A stretch of DNA of 64,000 bases from Thecamonas trahens ATCC 50062 (Eukaryota > Apusozoa > Apusomonadida > Apusomonadidae), in the NCBI RefSeq assembly GCF_000142905.1, contig NW_013657678.1, positions 262,581 through 326,580 on the forward strand. The letters are read 5' to 3'. The notes below the pieces were generated by a model. That model was not told the DNA's origin. It ran no database searches and saw nothing but the letters and a program-made list of their open reading frames with translations. Below, piece by piece: positions 36,400 to 47,409 of this stretch. Made by a program: the position numbers and the translations under genes. Positions within the stretch are counted from its first letter, which is position 1, and every line of letters starts with the position of its first letter.

Positions 36400-37131
36400 T
36401 TACTCCTTGATAACAGCAAGGATGTCGTCGTCGTGGAAGAGGAACAGATCGTCCTCGCCAGGAACGCCGATCTTGGAGCCACCGTACTCGGGAAGGAGGA
36501 CCTTGTCGCCGACAGCGACCGCAACAGGGCGCTCCTCACGGCCAGGACCGACAGCCACAACCTCACCCTCGTTGTTCTACACACACACACACACACACAC
36601 CAGAATACACACCAGCATATACATGCTCCACTGTGAGTCCTCGCCCGAATGAGCTCCCCTTGGTCTTCGCTCACCGCCAGCACAGCCCACCAGGCAGGGC
36701 AGGACTCCCCAACGTGGGATGGGCGTCGCTTCACGAAGGTGAGCCATCTTCACCGGACACCTCGGCTGGCAGCAGCGCCTCCACAACACCACGTACCTTG
36801 TCCTGGGCAGACTCCGGAAGGAGAATTCCACCAACGGTCTTCTCCGCAGGCTTGGAGCGCCGGATCAGCACACGGTTGAACAGAGGGGCAATACGAGCAG
36901 CCTACGTCCACACCCCCCCCCCGCAGTGAGTCACCCCGCCGTCACCAGGCATCGTCGCCCCACCACCTGCCCCTCCCCCTCTCGAGCCACAGGCCACACA
37001 GCCATGTTCACCCATCAAGCATCGGGCCACACAGCGTCATGCTACACCACTCTGTGCACCCATTCCTCGCTCCCGATGCTCCATGCTAGCCTTCGCTTGC
37101 CTGAAACAACCCCGCCCGTGCTACATACCAT
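36400..37131 (-). CDS. HSPE1: Mitochondrial Hsp10 / Cpn10 co-chaperonin
   Basis: The heptameric lid of the mitochondrial Hsp60 folding chamber. Three coding exons: 37129-37131 (ATG only), 36797-36901 and 36400-36576; spliced length 94 residues (family ~100). The sequence reads M-AARIAPLFNRVLIRRSKP, then a mobile-loop region (EKTVGGILLPESAQDK), then VAVGDKVLLPEYGGSKIG and DLFLFHDDDILAVIKE. All are signature Cpn10 segments. Compared with animal Hsp10, about five residues are missing before the VGDKVLLPEYGG core. The exon 2/exon 3 join aligns without gaps. The gene is divergent from the PACT-domain gene, with 249 bp between start codons. No cleavable presequence, as is normal for Hsp10. Confidence 0.96.
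36577..36796 (-). other. HSPE1: HSP10 intron 2 (220 bp)
   Basis: Sense strand GACAAG|GTACGT ... (GT)n TAG|AACAAC, phase 0. The acceptor lies at the end of a (CA)n/(GT)n microsatellite (36579-36601). Confidence 0.9.
36902..37128 (-). other. HSPE1: HSP10 intron 1 directly after the start codon (227 bp)
   Basis: Sense strand GTC-ATG|GTATGT ... GGACGTAG|GCTGCTCGT. No other ATG joins the Cpn10 frame. The first coding exon is therefore three bases. Confidence 0.8.
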
Positions 37132-37380
37132 GACGCGTTGCAGTCGAGTGGTGCCCTCTGCTGCCCACCGTCGCCCGCTGCCCACCGTCGCACGACCTTT
37201 TCCTGCCGGACCACGATCATGATCGCGATCGCGATCACGACGCGCCGCTCAACCACCCCACCCTACCCACACTCTCCCCGCACCTCCGCCCGAACGGCCG
37301 CTCCCGTCAACACAAACACACACCACCGGCATTACACCGCCTCGCCTCTACGCGCTTGGACTCTTGCTCCTTCGCACACC
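37132..37380. promoter_or_regulatory. Divergent promoter region, HSP10 / PACT-domain gene
   Basis: 249 bp between start codons. It includes the palindromic GATCATGATCGCGATCGCGATC (37217-37238). I could not recognise a heat-shock element by eye. Confidence 0.45.
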
Positions 37381-40300
37381 ATGTCGACAAACCGCGAGGA
37401 GCTGCTCGCAAAAGGGCGCGAGCAGGTTCGTTTTGGCGCCAACCCCCCCTCCCCCCTCCCCCCCCCCCCGCCTGCACAACCTCCCCTCCCCAATCACTCA
37501 CCCCCGCAAACCAGTTTAACAAGCACAAGAAAAGGGGAAAGCGCCGCAAGAATCGGAGTGGCAAGGCCGAGACCGGATCCGGCCAGAGCCCGGCAACACC
37601 CGAACGTGAGACCGAGCCCGAGGCCTCCGTCTTTACCACCGACTCGACCGACGTGGCGCTACTGGCAACCGATGACGACGACAATGCCTCTGACGTAGCA
37701 GACGTGCTCGATGACTACCTCCAACCGACCCCTCCACCCGAAACGCCACCGAGATCGCCTGGGGGAGACGCGCTCGCGGACTATCTTGCCCCGGCGTCGC
37801 CAACTACTCCACCGCAGAATGGGCCCTCGCTCGGCTCGACAGACGATGATCCCACAGCGTACCTGCAGTCGCTCATGATGCTCTCGCCGATGACGCCCGC
37901 GCAGTCTTCTGCTCCCCCCACTTTTGAGCACACGCCGCAGGAGGCATCGCTCGCCTCACGCTTTGTCTCGGCCGAGGTGCCTGAAGAGGACACCACGGTC
38001 CAGCCCGCTTTCAAGGCTACCGTGGCCACTCTCACTGCCGCACTTAAGAGCACCGAGCACGTGGACAATGCCTCGATTGTCGAAGGCGTCCGCAAGCTTG
38101 CCACACTGCATAACCGCCGCGCTCAGAACCTCAAGTCGATCATCGACTCGCAGCGAGCCCATCTTCAGCAACTCAAGACCAACGAGCTTGATCTCGCCGC
38201 GGCTGAGGCAAAGGAGTATGACGATTTCATCAACGAGACAATGCAGGAAAACGAGGAGCTGACAGAGACCAACGAGAAGCTCACCATCGAGCTCGATGAG
38301 CTCAAGGCCGACCGTGCTGCACTCGGCGACCGCCTTAAGTCGCTTCAGCTCAAGCTCGACGATCATGCTTCGCTGCTCGAGACAACGAAAAATGAGGCAG
38401 CTCAGACTCGGACGGCGCTTGCTGAAGCCGAGCAAGCCGGTAAGGCCGCTCGCGACGAAATCGACAGCCTCAACAACCGCATCGACGCTCTCGAGCGTGA
38501 CCTTGCCGACGCCCGCAACTCGGCAGCAGAGGCGAACGAGCTCAACAAGACCCTCAACGATCAGGTGACCCAACTCGACAGTTTTGTTGCCACCGCCACT
38601 CGCGAGCGCGACGATCTCGCCGCCGCTGCCTCGTCAGCAGCTGCGAAGAGTGCCGAAGAGCTCGTAGCTGCCCAGCACGAGATCGAGCGGCTGGCCACCG
38701 AGCTTCGCGCCGTCCGCGGCGAGTTTGCTGCAGTCACCGCCGGCGAGAAAAAGTCCAAGGCTGAGCTCCGCAAGCTCACCGCCGACGCCGCCGACCGCGA
38801 GGCCAAGCTTGCTACCGAGGTCTCGGCCCGTGAGGCCCGGATCAAGACGCTTGACGCAAACCTGGTCGACGCCGACTCCCGCATCGAACTGCTTCAGAGC
38901 GAGCTGACCAAGTCGCGTGAAGCCGAGGCGAGTCTCCGCAATGATCTCGCCTCCCTCAGCGACGAGCTGGCAAAGGCACGCGACGACGACGCCACCCATC
39001 TTGCCCAGTTGGAGACTGCAGATCAAGAGCGCGAGGTCCTAGCTGCCCAGCTCGACGCCGCCACCAAGGAGCTCAAGGCCGCCAGGGCCGAAGCCGCTGC
39101 CGACCGCACCACCCTCGCTGCCGCCCAGTCAGAGCTTGACTTTGCTGAGAACAAGGCCGCCGCTGCAGAGACCAAGCTCGCACAGCTCGAGTCCGAGGCC
39201 GGCGCTGCCCACATGACTGTCGCGGAGCTGACAGAAAGCGTCGAGCGGCTGACAACCATCAACGACGACTTGCAGGCCCGGATCAACGAGCAGGCTGGAG
39301 AGCTGAAAGAGGTTTCAGCCGAGGCTACTGATGCTGCAAGCCAGCTCTCCCAGCTGTCGGCCAGTCGCGACCAGCTTCAGTCCGACTACGAACTTTCCCA
39401 GTCTACGCTCGCCGACGTGCACAAGCGGCTTGCGCAGGCTGAAAAGGTCGAGTCCGAGCTCCGCGCTCAGCTTGCAGCTGCTCTTGACGAGCTGGCGAGT
39501 GCCAAGCTCGCCGCCACTGATGCAGTCAGTCTTGCCAAGCTCAACGACGAGCTCGAGACCAAGCTCATCGCACTGAAGCAGGATGTGAAGCGGCTCGAAG
39601 TCGAGCGCGACGAAGCTCGCTCGAACGTTGACACCTCGTCCAAGTCGCACATCGAGTCGGTCCAGTCACTCTCTAAGCAGGTCGAGTCGCTGACGGAGAG
39701 CCTTCGCCGCGAATCGGACCGTAACACTGAGCTCAACTCGTTGCTGCAGGCCGCACACGCCCGCATCGCCGAGCTCGAAAGTGCCGCCAGCGATGCTGCT
39801 GCCGCTGCCGCCGACAACGACAAGTTCACCTCTGAGTTGGACGCACTTCGTGATGACGACCCGAGCCTCGATATCAGCGTTGCAGCTTGCATGTCGTGCA
39901 CTGAGCTGCAGAGCTCGCTCGATACGCACGAAATGGTCTCCCGTGAGGTGGCCAAGACCCTCATCGACGCTCTCGGGTCGGATGCGCCTGCTGCCGCCCA
40001 CCCCGACGAGATCCTGCCGATGGCGCTCAGCGCTGCCAGCCTCATTGGCCGGCTTCAGAGTGATCTGGACGAGGCCGAAGCCGCTGCCGCGACAGCCGTG
40101 GCCAGCGCCGACGCCGCCCTAAGCACTGTTGCTCAGCTGGAAGCCGAGGCCTTCGAGCGTCAGTCTGACTTTGACGAGCTTCAGACCCAGTGCGACTTGC
40201 TCGAGCAAGAGCGCGACGACCTTGTGGCATCATCGGCGGACTCGGCCCAACTGGAGGGGCAAATCCGCTCGCTGGAAGCCGCACTCGCCGACCTGTCGCA

Positions 40301-43300
40301 AACCTTTGAGGCTCGCAACAACGAAAACGAGGCCACCATGGGAGCCCTTAGGTCCGAGAATGCCGCTCTCAAATCCGAGCTCGCTGCACTCACCGACCTG
40401 TCGCAGACGCTCAAGGCCCGCAACGCTGAGAACGAGGCCACTCTGACGGCGCTCACTTCCGAGCGCGATGCGCTGCAGTCTGAACTCACGGCCCTCGCAG
40501 ACGCTTCTCAGGCTGTGGAAGGCCGTAACGCCGAGAATGAGACGCTTGTGGCAGCGTTTCAGCGCGAGTGCGAGACGCTGCAGGCTGACAAGGCTGATCT
40601 TGTCGCCCAGGTCGAGGATCTCAAGGTCGAGGTGGCATCGACCCAGCTGCAAGTTTCTTCGCTCGAAAGCGAGATCAATCCCATGCGGCAACAGGTGTTG
40701 GCGCTCCTCGAACAGAATGATACCCTCGAGCACGAGGTCCGGCGCCAGGGAAGCCCAGCGGCAATGACCTCACTCAAGGGCAGCTTCAGCTGGCGCAAGA
40801 CGATCTCCGCGTCGCGCAGGACACCGTTGCCGACCAAAAGGTGCTCGTCGGCATTCTTAAGGAGGCTTTGATGGAGCAGGCGGTTGCCGCCTCGTCAGTC
40901 GATGCATGCGGCCACCCGCGCGAGCTCAAGCTCAAGTACCCCGGCCAGCGCGCCAAGCTCCCAAACTTGTCCGACGACGACGACAACGCACGAGCTAACG
41001 AGCTCCTCTTCTCCATGTCCACCGCAAAGGCGCTCTCGGCCCGGGCTGGCGTTGACGTCACTCCCGCTTTTGGCGGAGACACTGCACTCTCGCTCTCGAC
41101 CTCGTCATCGGGCTCGCTCCACGAGAGCAACGCGTCCGTCCCGGAGCCATCAAACCTTGCTCCCGAGCCGACGACTGTCGAAGACCTCGTTGCCGAGCTT
41201 GCCCACCTGCGCCGTACCAACCGCGTGCTCGAGGAGCGTATCGCTTTGTACGAAAACCCGCAGTCAGGAGCCACCGAGGCACTCGATGGCCTTGCCATGC
41301 CAAGCTTTGATGACGGCCAGACCGACGACCTTGATCTGCTGCTTGCGTTTGGCGAGTCGCTTGCCGACCACTCGATGCCGCGCCGCGAGCTGAGCGAGGC
41401 CTCCAGCGAGCCCGCTCCGGGCTCGTGTGCCATCTCGGCGTGGGAGGTCCTCCGCTGGGTCAAAGAGGCGCTGACTGCGCTCGGCATTGGGCGTCACTCG
41501 CTCAACAATGCTTCACTCGCCGCCTACCCCCGCAAGTGGCTCGATGCTCTCCTTCGGCACATTGATCTGCGGACCCGCAAGATCAACCAGCTCAAGGCGC
41601 AGTACAGCCAGGCGGTGACCAACGCCGCTGCCCTTAAGCGCCAGTCGGCCGCTATGCTGAAGAGCCAGCAGGAGGTCTATGCCAAGGACCGGGCCGCGCT
41701 GGTGGCCCAGGCATCATCCGCCGATGTTGCTGCTGCCGCCGACGCAGGTCTGGTCCGCGAGCTTGAGGCCGCCAAGGCCACTCTTACTGAGCTTGAAGCC
41801 GCGCGCTCGGCTCTGCTCCGCTCCAATGCCGAGCTTGGGCGTGATCTGAGTCACCTTCGCGAGCTTGCTGGCGCCGGGCCGCAGGAGCTCGCCCGCGCGG
41901 TTGTGGCGGCCAAGACCCAAAAGACCATGTTTGAGGCGCGCCTCAACGAGGTCGAGGCCCTTGTGCCATCGGCTGCTGAAATTGACAGCCTCCTTCTTGA
42001 GCGTGATGAGGCGCGACTGCAGCGCGATGCGCTTGAGCTCGAGCGTGACGAGGCGCTCGGCAGGATCGAAGCGCTGGAGCTGGAGCGCGACGAGGCCCAG
42101 CTTCAGCACGAAATGGAATCTGCCGACCATCGACAATGCGTTGCTCGCCTCGAGCTCCTCGAGGCCGAGCACGCCAGCTGCAAGGAGAAGTTCGCCGAGC
42201 TGGAGGAGCTGCGCCAGTCGGCCAACAACTCGCAAGCTACCGTACAGCTCGAAGCCGTCGAGGCCGAACTGCTCAAGTGTGAGAGCAAGCTCGCCGCTCT
42301 TCAGCTCCAGTACGAGATGGAGTCTGTCGACCACCAGCAGTGTGCCGAACGCCTAGCAACGGCTGAGGCTGAGCACGCTGAGTGCAAGACCAAGGCTGAC
42401 GAGCTCGAGCGGCAACTGGAGGAAGCGCAGGCCGCAGTGACCGCAGCCGCACAACGACCAGCGCCCGTCATTGCTCCTGCTAGCTCGCCGCCGCGCCAGG
42501 CCATCAACATATCGCTGGGCGAAGCCGAAGACCTGCGCGGCTATCTGGCGCCGGCTACGCCTGTGTCGGCCCGGCGCGGACTGGGCGCATCAGCGCTGGG
42601 GGGCTCGTCGCTTGGCGCTTCGCTCTGGAGCCCTGCACGCACCACAAGCTTTGCTGAGCCCGCCACGCCGGGCGAGGTCCTTAACCGAGCGCTTGCGTCG
42701 TCTAATCCGATGGGTGCGCTCAAGATGCACCTGGTCTCGCTCCGCGGCCTTTGGCAGCACGAGGTCAAGGCTAATGCTGCGCTGCGCGAGCTGATCGAAA
42801 CGATGAGGGCCGACCGCGATCGGGTTGCCCACGAGGCCCGCAGCCGTGAGGAGCAGCACGCGCGTGTGGTGGCCGAAAAGGACCGCGCCCTTGACGAGCT
42901 GCGCATCAACGTGACCCAGCACATGGCCCAGGCCCAGGCTCACTCGTCGTCGCTTGTCGAGACCATTTCGACCAACCTGAGCGAGATGCAGGGCTCCCAG
43001 TCGGTGCTCTCGCAAACAGCGCTTGCGGCGTCGACTGAGGCCAACCGGCTGCGGGTTGAGCTCGAAAGCGCCCGCGACAAGACTCAAGCGGCCATCCGTG
43101 AGACCGACCGAATCCGGGACCAGGCCGCGGCTGACCTTGCCTCAGCTGAAGCGAGTGCTGCCAACGCACACGCCCAGGTGGCTCGACTCGCTCACGAGAA
43201 GCAAGCCGTTGAGGGCGAGCTTGCTTCGATACGGGCCCAGCTGGAAGCTGTCCAGAGCGAGCGCGCTGGGGCACAGGACTCGATCTCACAGCTGACTCGA

Positions 43301-45711
43301 GCGCTTCAACAGTGTCGGGCCGAGGTGGCCGAACTGGAGCGGACTCGCGACGGTGCGCTTGATACTGCATCGGCTGCTGCCGATGAGCTCGAGCGCGTCC
43401 GCGCCGAGTTTGACTCGTTGGCCGCCGAACTGGAAACGTGCCGGTCCGAGGTCCGCGCTCGCGACGATGAGCTGCGCCGGGCCAAACGAAGCCACGGCTC
43501 GCTGGAGAACTCAGTGGCACTCCTGCTGCAAGAAAAACCGAGCTCGAGTCCAAGTACGACGGGCTCAACGGCGAGCGCATGGCACTGCTGGAGGAACTGG
43601 GCCGCCTGCGGGAGACTGAGGCTGCGCTGGCCAACGTCCAGGCGCGCGCTGACAACTTTGAGTCGCTCCTCGGCCAAGAGCGCCAGATCGGAACGGAGGC
43701 GTCGACAACGCTCGTCGAGATCCAAACTCGCCTCGCCCAATCTGAGCTCGAGCGGGCTGCGCTCGATTCGCAGCTGCGCTCGGCACGAGTTGAGCTGGCC
43801 CAGGCTCAGGGCTCGGCCGAGGCGCTGCGCGAGCAGTTAACCGAGGCAAATGCCGAAGTTGCCACCGCTCGCAACGCCGCTGCCTCTACCCGATCCATGC
43901 TGCAGAACGAGCGGGCTGCGTGGGAAGCCAAGGTTGGAGCTGCAGCCGTCTCTGCCCAGCAAGTGCAGGACTCGATCACTCGCGACTTTGAAGCGGCGGC
44001 ACTGCTTGCCGATGACAACGGCCGTGCGCTTGCGGCTGCCAACGTCGAGCTCAGCTCGCTGCGTGAGGAGCTGGACGAGGCAAGGGCCGACGCGCGGAGT
44101 GCCCGCGAGGAGGGCCGCCGACTCAAGCGAAGCGCTGAGGAAGCCAATCGCCTTGCCGAGAGCCGCGAGCACGAGCTTGCAGCTGCCCGCGAGTCAGCGG
44201 CGCGGCACCAAGCCGAGATTTCTGAGCTCGCTCTGCAGCTTGCCGATAAGCGCGATGAGGCAGCGGCGGCCGAGGAGGTCAAGGCCAAGGCCGCTGCCGA
44301 GGCCGCTGACGCTCGTGAAGAGGTGGCGCGTGCGCAGGCAAGTGTGGCGCGTATGCAGGCCGACCTTGCGGCTGCACGTGGCGAGCTCGAGACTGCCCAG
44401 GCTCAACGGGCGGCCGAGGCGCTTGCCAACGCATCTGCAAAGTCGCAGTTGGAGAACTCAGCGCACACTGTTCGGGTCCAGCTCGACGACGCCCGGCACC
44501 AGTTGGAGGACTCGCGGCGGGAAGTTGGCGCGCTGCGCGAGGAGCTGGCTGCTGCCCGTCGCGAGCTTGCTGCCAAGGACGCGTCGCATCGCGAGCGGTC
44601 GCTGGAGACAACCGCCATCGCGTCGCAGGCCTCGATGGCAGCGCTAGAGCGGGCGCGGACTGTCAGTGAGCTGAGTCAGGCCCGCCAAGAGAACGCCCGA
44701 CTCCGCGCGCTGGCCGATGAGCTGCAGGCTGAGGTTGAGCGCGAGCGCGCCCGGGGCAACGAGCGGCGCAGTGCGCAAAATTTTGCCTCGGACAAGGTGA
44801 CGGCGCTCGAAGCCCGGGTTGTCTCTCTCACCGTAGCGCTTGACAAGGAGCACGTCAGCGCGACCAAGGCCGTGCTTGGCTTCCGGATGCTGCAGCACCA
44901 CCTGGAGCGTGCTAACGCCTTCCGGGCTTCGCTCATCTACCAGAAGCAGTACCTCATCCTCCTTCTCGGCGGCTTTGAGGCGTGCGAGATGGCGACCATG
45001 TCGTATCTCTCCCGCCTCGGTGCTGTCCATCAGGAGCAGCTCCAGCTTGGAGGGTCGGCTGCGGTTGCGGCACGCAAGCGCACCGCCCGTCGCCGATTCC
45101 GAGTCGCCGCTCATGTTGTGCGCGGCATTGTCCGCCTCCGCATCCTCGCGCGCCGCTTTGCCAAGCTGGAGACGTCGACCCGCGCCCAGATGGCCGAGCT
45201 GGGCGAAGACGTGCCCCAACCAACGCCGATGCCGCCGCCATCACGGATGACACCACCGCTGCAGCGGCGCCCGCCGCCGGCAGCCCAAGCCTCAAGTCAT
45301 GGCACTCTCCGCGCGCTGAACCCGTCATACGAAGTGCGGCAGCGGCGTGGGCTCGCCTCAGCAGACCTCGATCACGCGAGCTCTGGCCACGCCCACCGAC
45401 CGCCAGCTCTGACCCGGGTGGCACCAACTCGCGAAGTGCAGCCGCCTTTGGAGCGCCGCAGCGAGTACGTTGAGTATGCCCACCCGAGGGCGCCATCGGC
45501 GTACGGCTCGCAGAATGCCCCGCCCAACCGCGAAGCCGCCGCCACCGGCGCCGCTGAGCGCGAGCAGGCCTATGCTCGCCTGGCGCAGCTGCGGTCATCG
45601 ACCCGTGCCGAGATCGAGGGCGATCTCTCAACCGGGCGCGTGCCATCTGCACACCTCAAGGCTTATCTGGCGTCGATTGACGATGCCATGACCAAGTTGT
45701 CGACCATGTAG
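37381..45711 (+). CDS. Pericentrin/AKAP9-like giant coiled-coil protein with C-terminal PACT domain
   Basis: The PACT domain anchors pericentrin, AKAP9 and plant/yeast relatives at centrosomes or basal bodies and binds calmodulin. Exon 1 (37381-37425) encodes MSTNREELLAKGREQ. After an 89-bp intron the protein continues FNKHKKRGKRRKNR, resembling the short basic N-terminal element of AKAP9 and golgins. About 2,200 residues of continuous heptad-type coiled coil follow. The PACT domain (residues ~2480-2565, 44911-45171) reads LIYQKQYLILLLGGFEACE, then RRRFRVAAHVVRGIVRLRIL and ARRFAKLE, close to the animal consensus. A Pro-rich tail ends at 45711. Two one-base deletions interrupt the frame: GGG at 40748-40750 and the A run 43533-43537. 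Restoring them gives 2,747 residues. Confidence is high for the PACT domain; orthology to PCNT versus AKAP9 cannot be decided from this. Confidence 0.92.
37426..37514 (+). other. PACT-domain gene intron 1 (89 bp)
   Basis: GAGCAG|GTTCGT ... CAAACCAG|TTTAAC, phase 0. Filled with poly-C runs on the sense strand. Confidence 0.8.
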
Positions 45712-45983
45712 CCAGCCCGTCGTGTTCGAGCCGCACCATGTTGACTTACCCAATGTAAAGCAAGCGATTGTCAGATTGTTGATCAGGGCAATGCAATTTG
45801 TCTGAAGAGCGCAGGACGTTGGAAGGGTGAGGCGAGCAGCATTGCCCTGCACTCGTACGTAGTCTTCGGGTCGTGGCCGCTGTGGCAGCAACGCGTGCGT
45901 GCGGTTCAGCGGCGGCGTGCATCGCAGCCGACGCTCTCTTCGCCCGTCACAGGCACTTGTCGCAGATTGCAGCACTCGTACAC
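45712..45983 (+). other. Intergenic spacer before the secreted-protein gene
   Basis: 272 bp between two plus-strand genes, AT-richer near 45730-45800. No gene or clear regulatory motif seen. Confidence 0.4.
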
Positions 45984-47374
45984 ATGGTCGCTAGCGGATT
46001 CTTTTGTGTCGTCTCTCTACAGCTGCGGGGCCGTGTGGTGCTGGTGTTGGCTGTGTTGGCGCTGGTGGCAGCGGCGGGGAGTACGCGTGCGGCACCTGTG
46101 GAGCTACTGACGGTGCCTGACGACGCAAACGGATTCCCCACAAAGGTGAAGAGCGCGGGTGCAGTTGCGGTGGACGGCAAGACCGGGTACTATGTGTCGC
46201 TGGTGGAAGGCGCGCCCGCAGCGCCATGGCACCTCCACATGTGGCGGTGTGATCTGGACGGCGCAGCGCCGACCTGCAGCCAGATTATGGGCAACGACGC
46301 GCCGGCCTCGTTTTCGCCCGATGTGGCCCTGGCGGTTGGCCCACCGCTCGCTGGGCCGCTGCTGGTCTACTCTGGGAGTGCCGGACTGGTGACGGTGGCC
46401 TGCCTCGACGAGACGTGCGGATCGGTGAACAGTACTACCCACGGGTCAGTGAATGTGATGACTGCGTCGCGGCTTCGGGTGGCCCGCGACGGTGGCGCGC
46501 GGCTGCCAGTGATCACGATGCGGCTGTCAAACACTGATGGCATGGTTGTGGCATGCAACAACGTGGTCTGCTCGTCTGCAACGAGCTCCAAGATTTTTGG
46601 CTCTCAGGCGCAGCCGCCCAAGAACGCCGACCTGTCAGCGGTCGCTTCTGACAACGAGGTCTTTGTCGGCTACCAGGCGTCAAGCTGCAGTGACGCCGGC
46701 TCGCCGACCGAAGCAGAGTACATTTCGTGCACGACGACGGCGTGCTCGGCGATGACCCCAGTGGCTGAACTGGCTACCATCGGCAAGTGCACGAGCTCGT
46801 GGCTGAGCGGCATGACTCACGTCGGTGTGGGTGAGCCAGTCAACAAGGCCACGCTGCCGTACGTGTTCTTCTACAACTTGGAAAGCGATTCGATCATGCT
46901 TGCCCGCTGCACCAATGCCGAGTGCGGGAATCCGGTGGTGCAGACCGTGACCGAGCCGGGTGTCTCCAACTGGCGGATGTGGCAGGGCGAGGCCGAGACC
47001 GTTCCGCTCTTTGTCACCGCGCCAACTGCTGCCTTTGGCAATATTCCGTACGCCGTCGCCATCTGCGCCGGCATGGCTGCAGACTCGGGATGCTCCAGCT
47101 TCAAGCATGCCTCGTTCGGCGTCGGCGCCGACATTGCTCTCGGCTCGCCTGCCGTCGCCGGTAACGCGGACGCCTCGGTCGTCGTCATGGGCTACGCCGC
47201 GCACGACGACGAGGCCAAAGAGTCGAAGATCATGTTCGACTACGCCACTGCCTCTAGCTTTCAGCCGGGATCGGGAACGACATCTGCAAGCATCATCTCT
47301 TTGCCCGCCCCCGCCTCATCGCTGCGCTTGTCCTCGTCCTCGTGCTTGCCCTCGTTGCGCCTGGAGCCCTGTAG
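45984..47374 (+). CDS. Secreted, probably GPI-anchored repeat protein with paired cysteines
   Basis: The 463-residue protein has an N-terminal signal peptide (RVVLVLAVLALVAAAGSTRA, cleavage about residue 35) from the ATG at 45984. The body has about six repeats of roughly 50-60 residues. Most carry two cysteines close together: VACLDETC, VACNNVVC, ISCTTTAC, ARCTNAEC. This spacing is typical of beta-propeller-like extracellular repeats. After restoring one base near 47274-47277, the protein ends in RLIAALVLVLVLALVAPGAL, a short hydrophobic tail with nothing after it, as in GPI-attachment signals. Without that base the frame runs on into simple-sequence DNA and the next gene. A surface protein of unknown function. 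Its stop is only 35 bp before a candidate PP2C start. Confidence 0.75.
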
Positions 47375-47409
47375 CCCGCCGATCGTTTCTGTATCCTCCA
47401 ACAAAGTCG

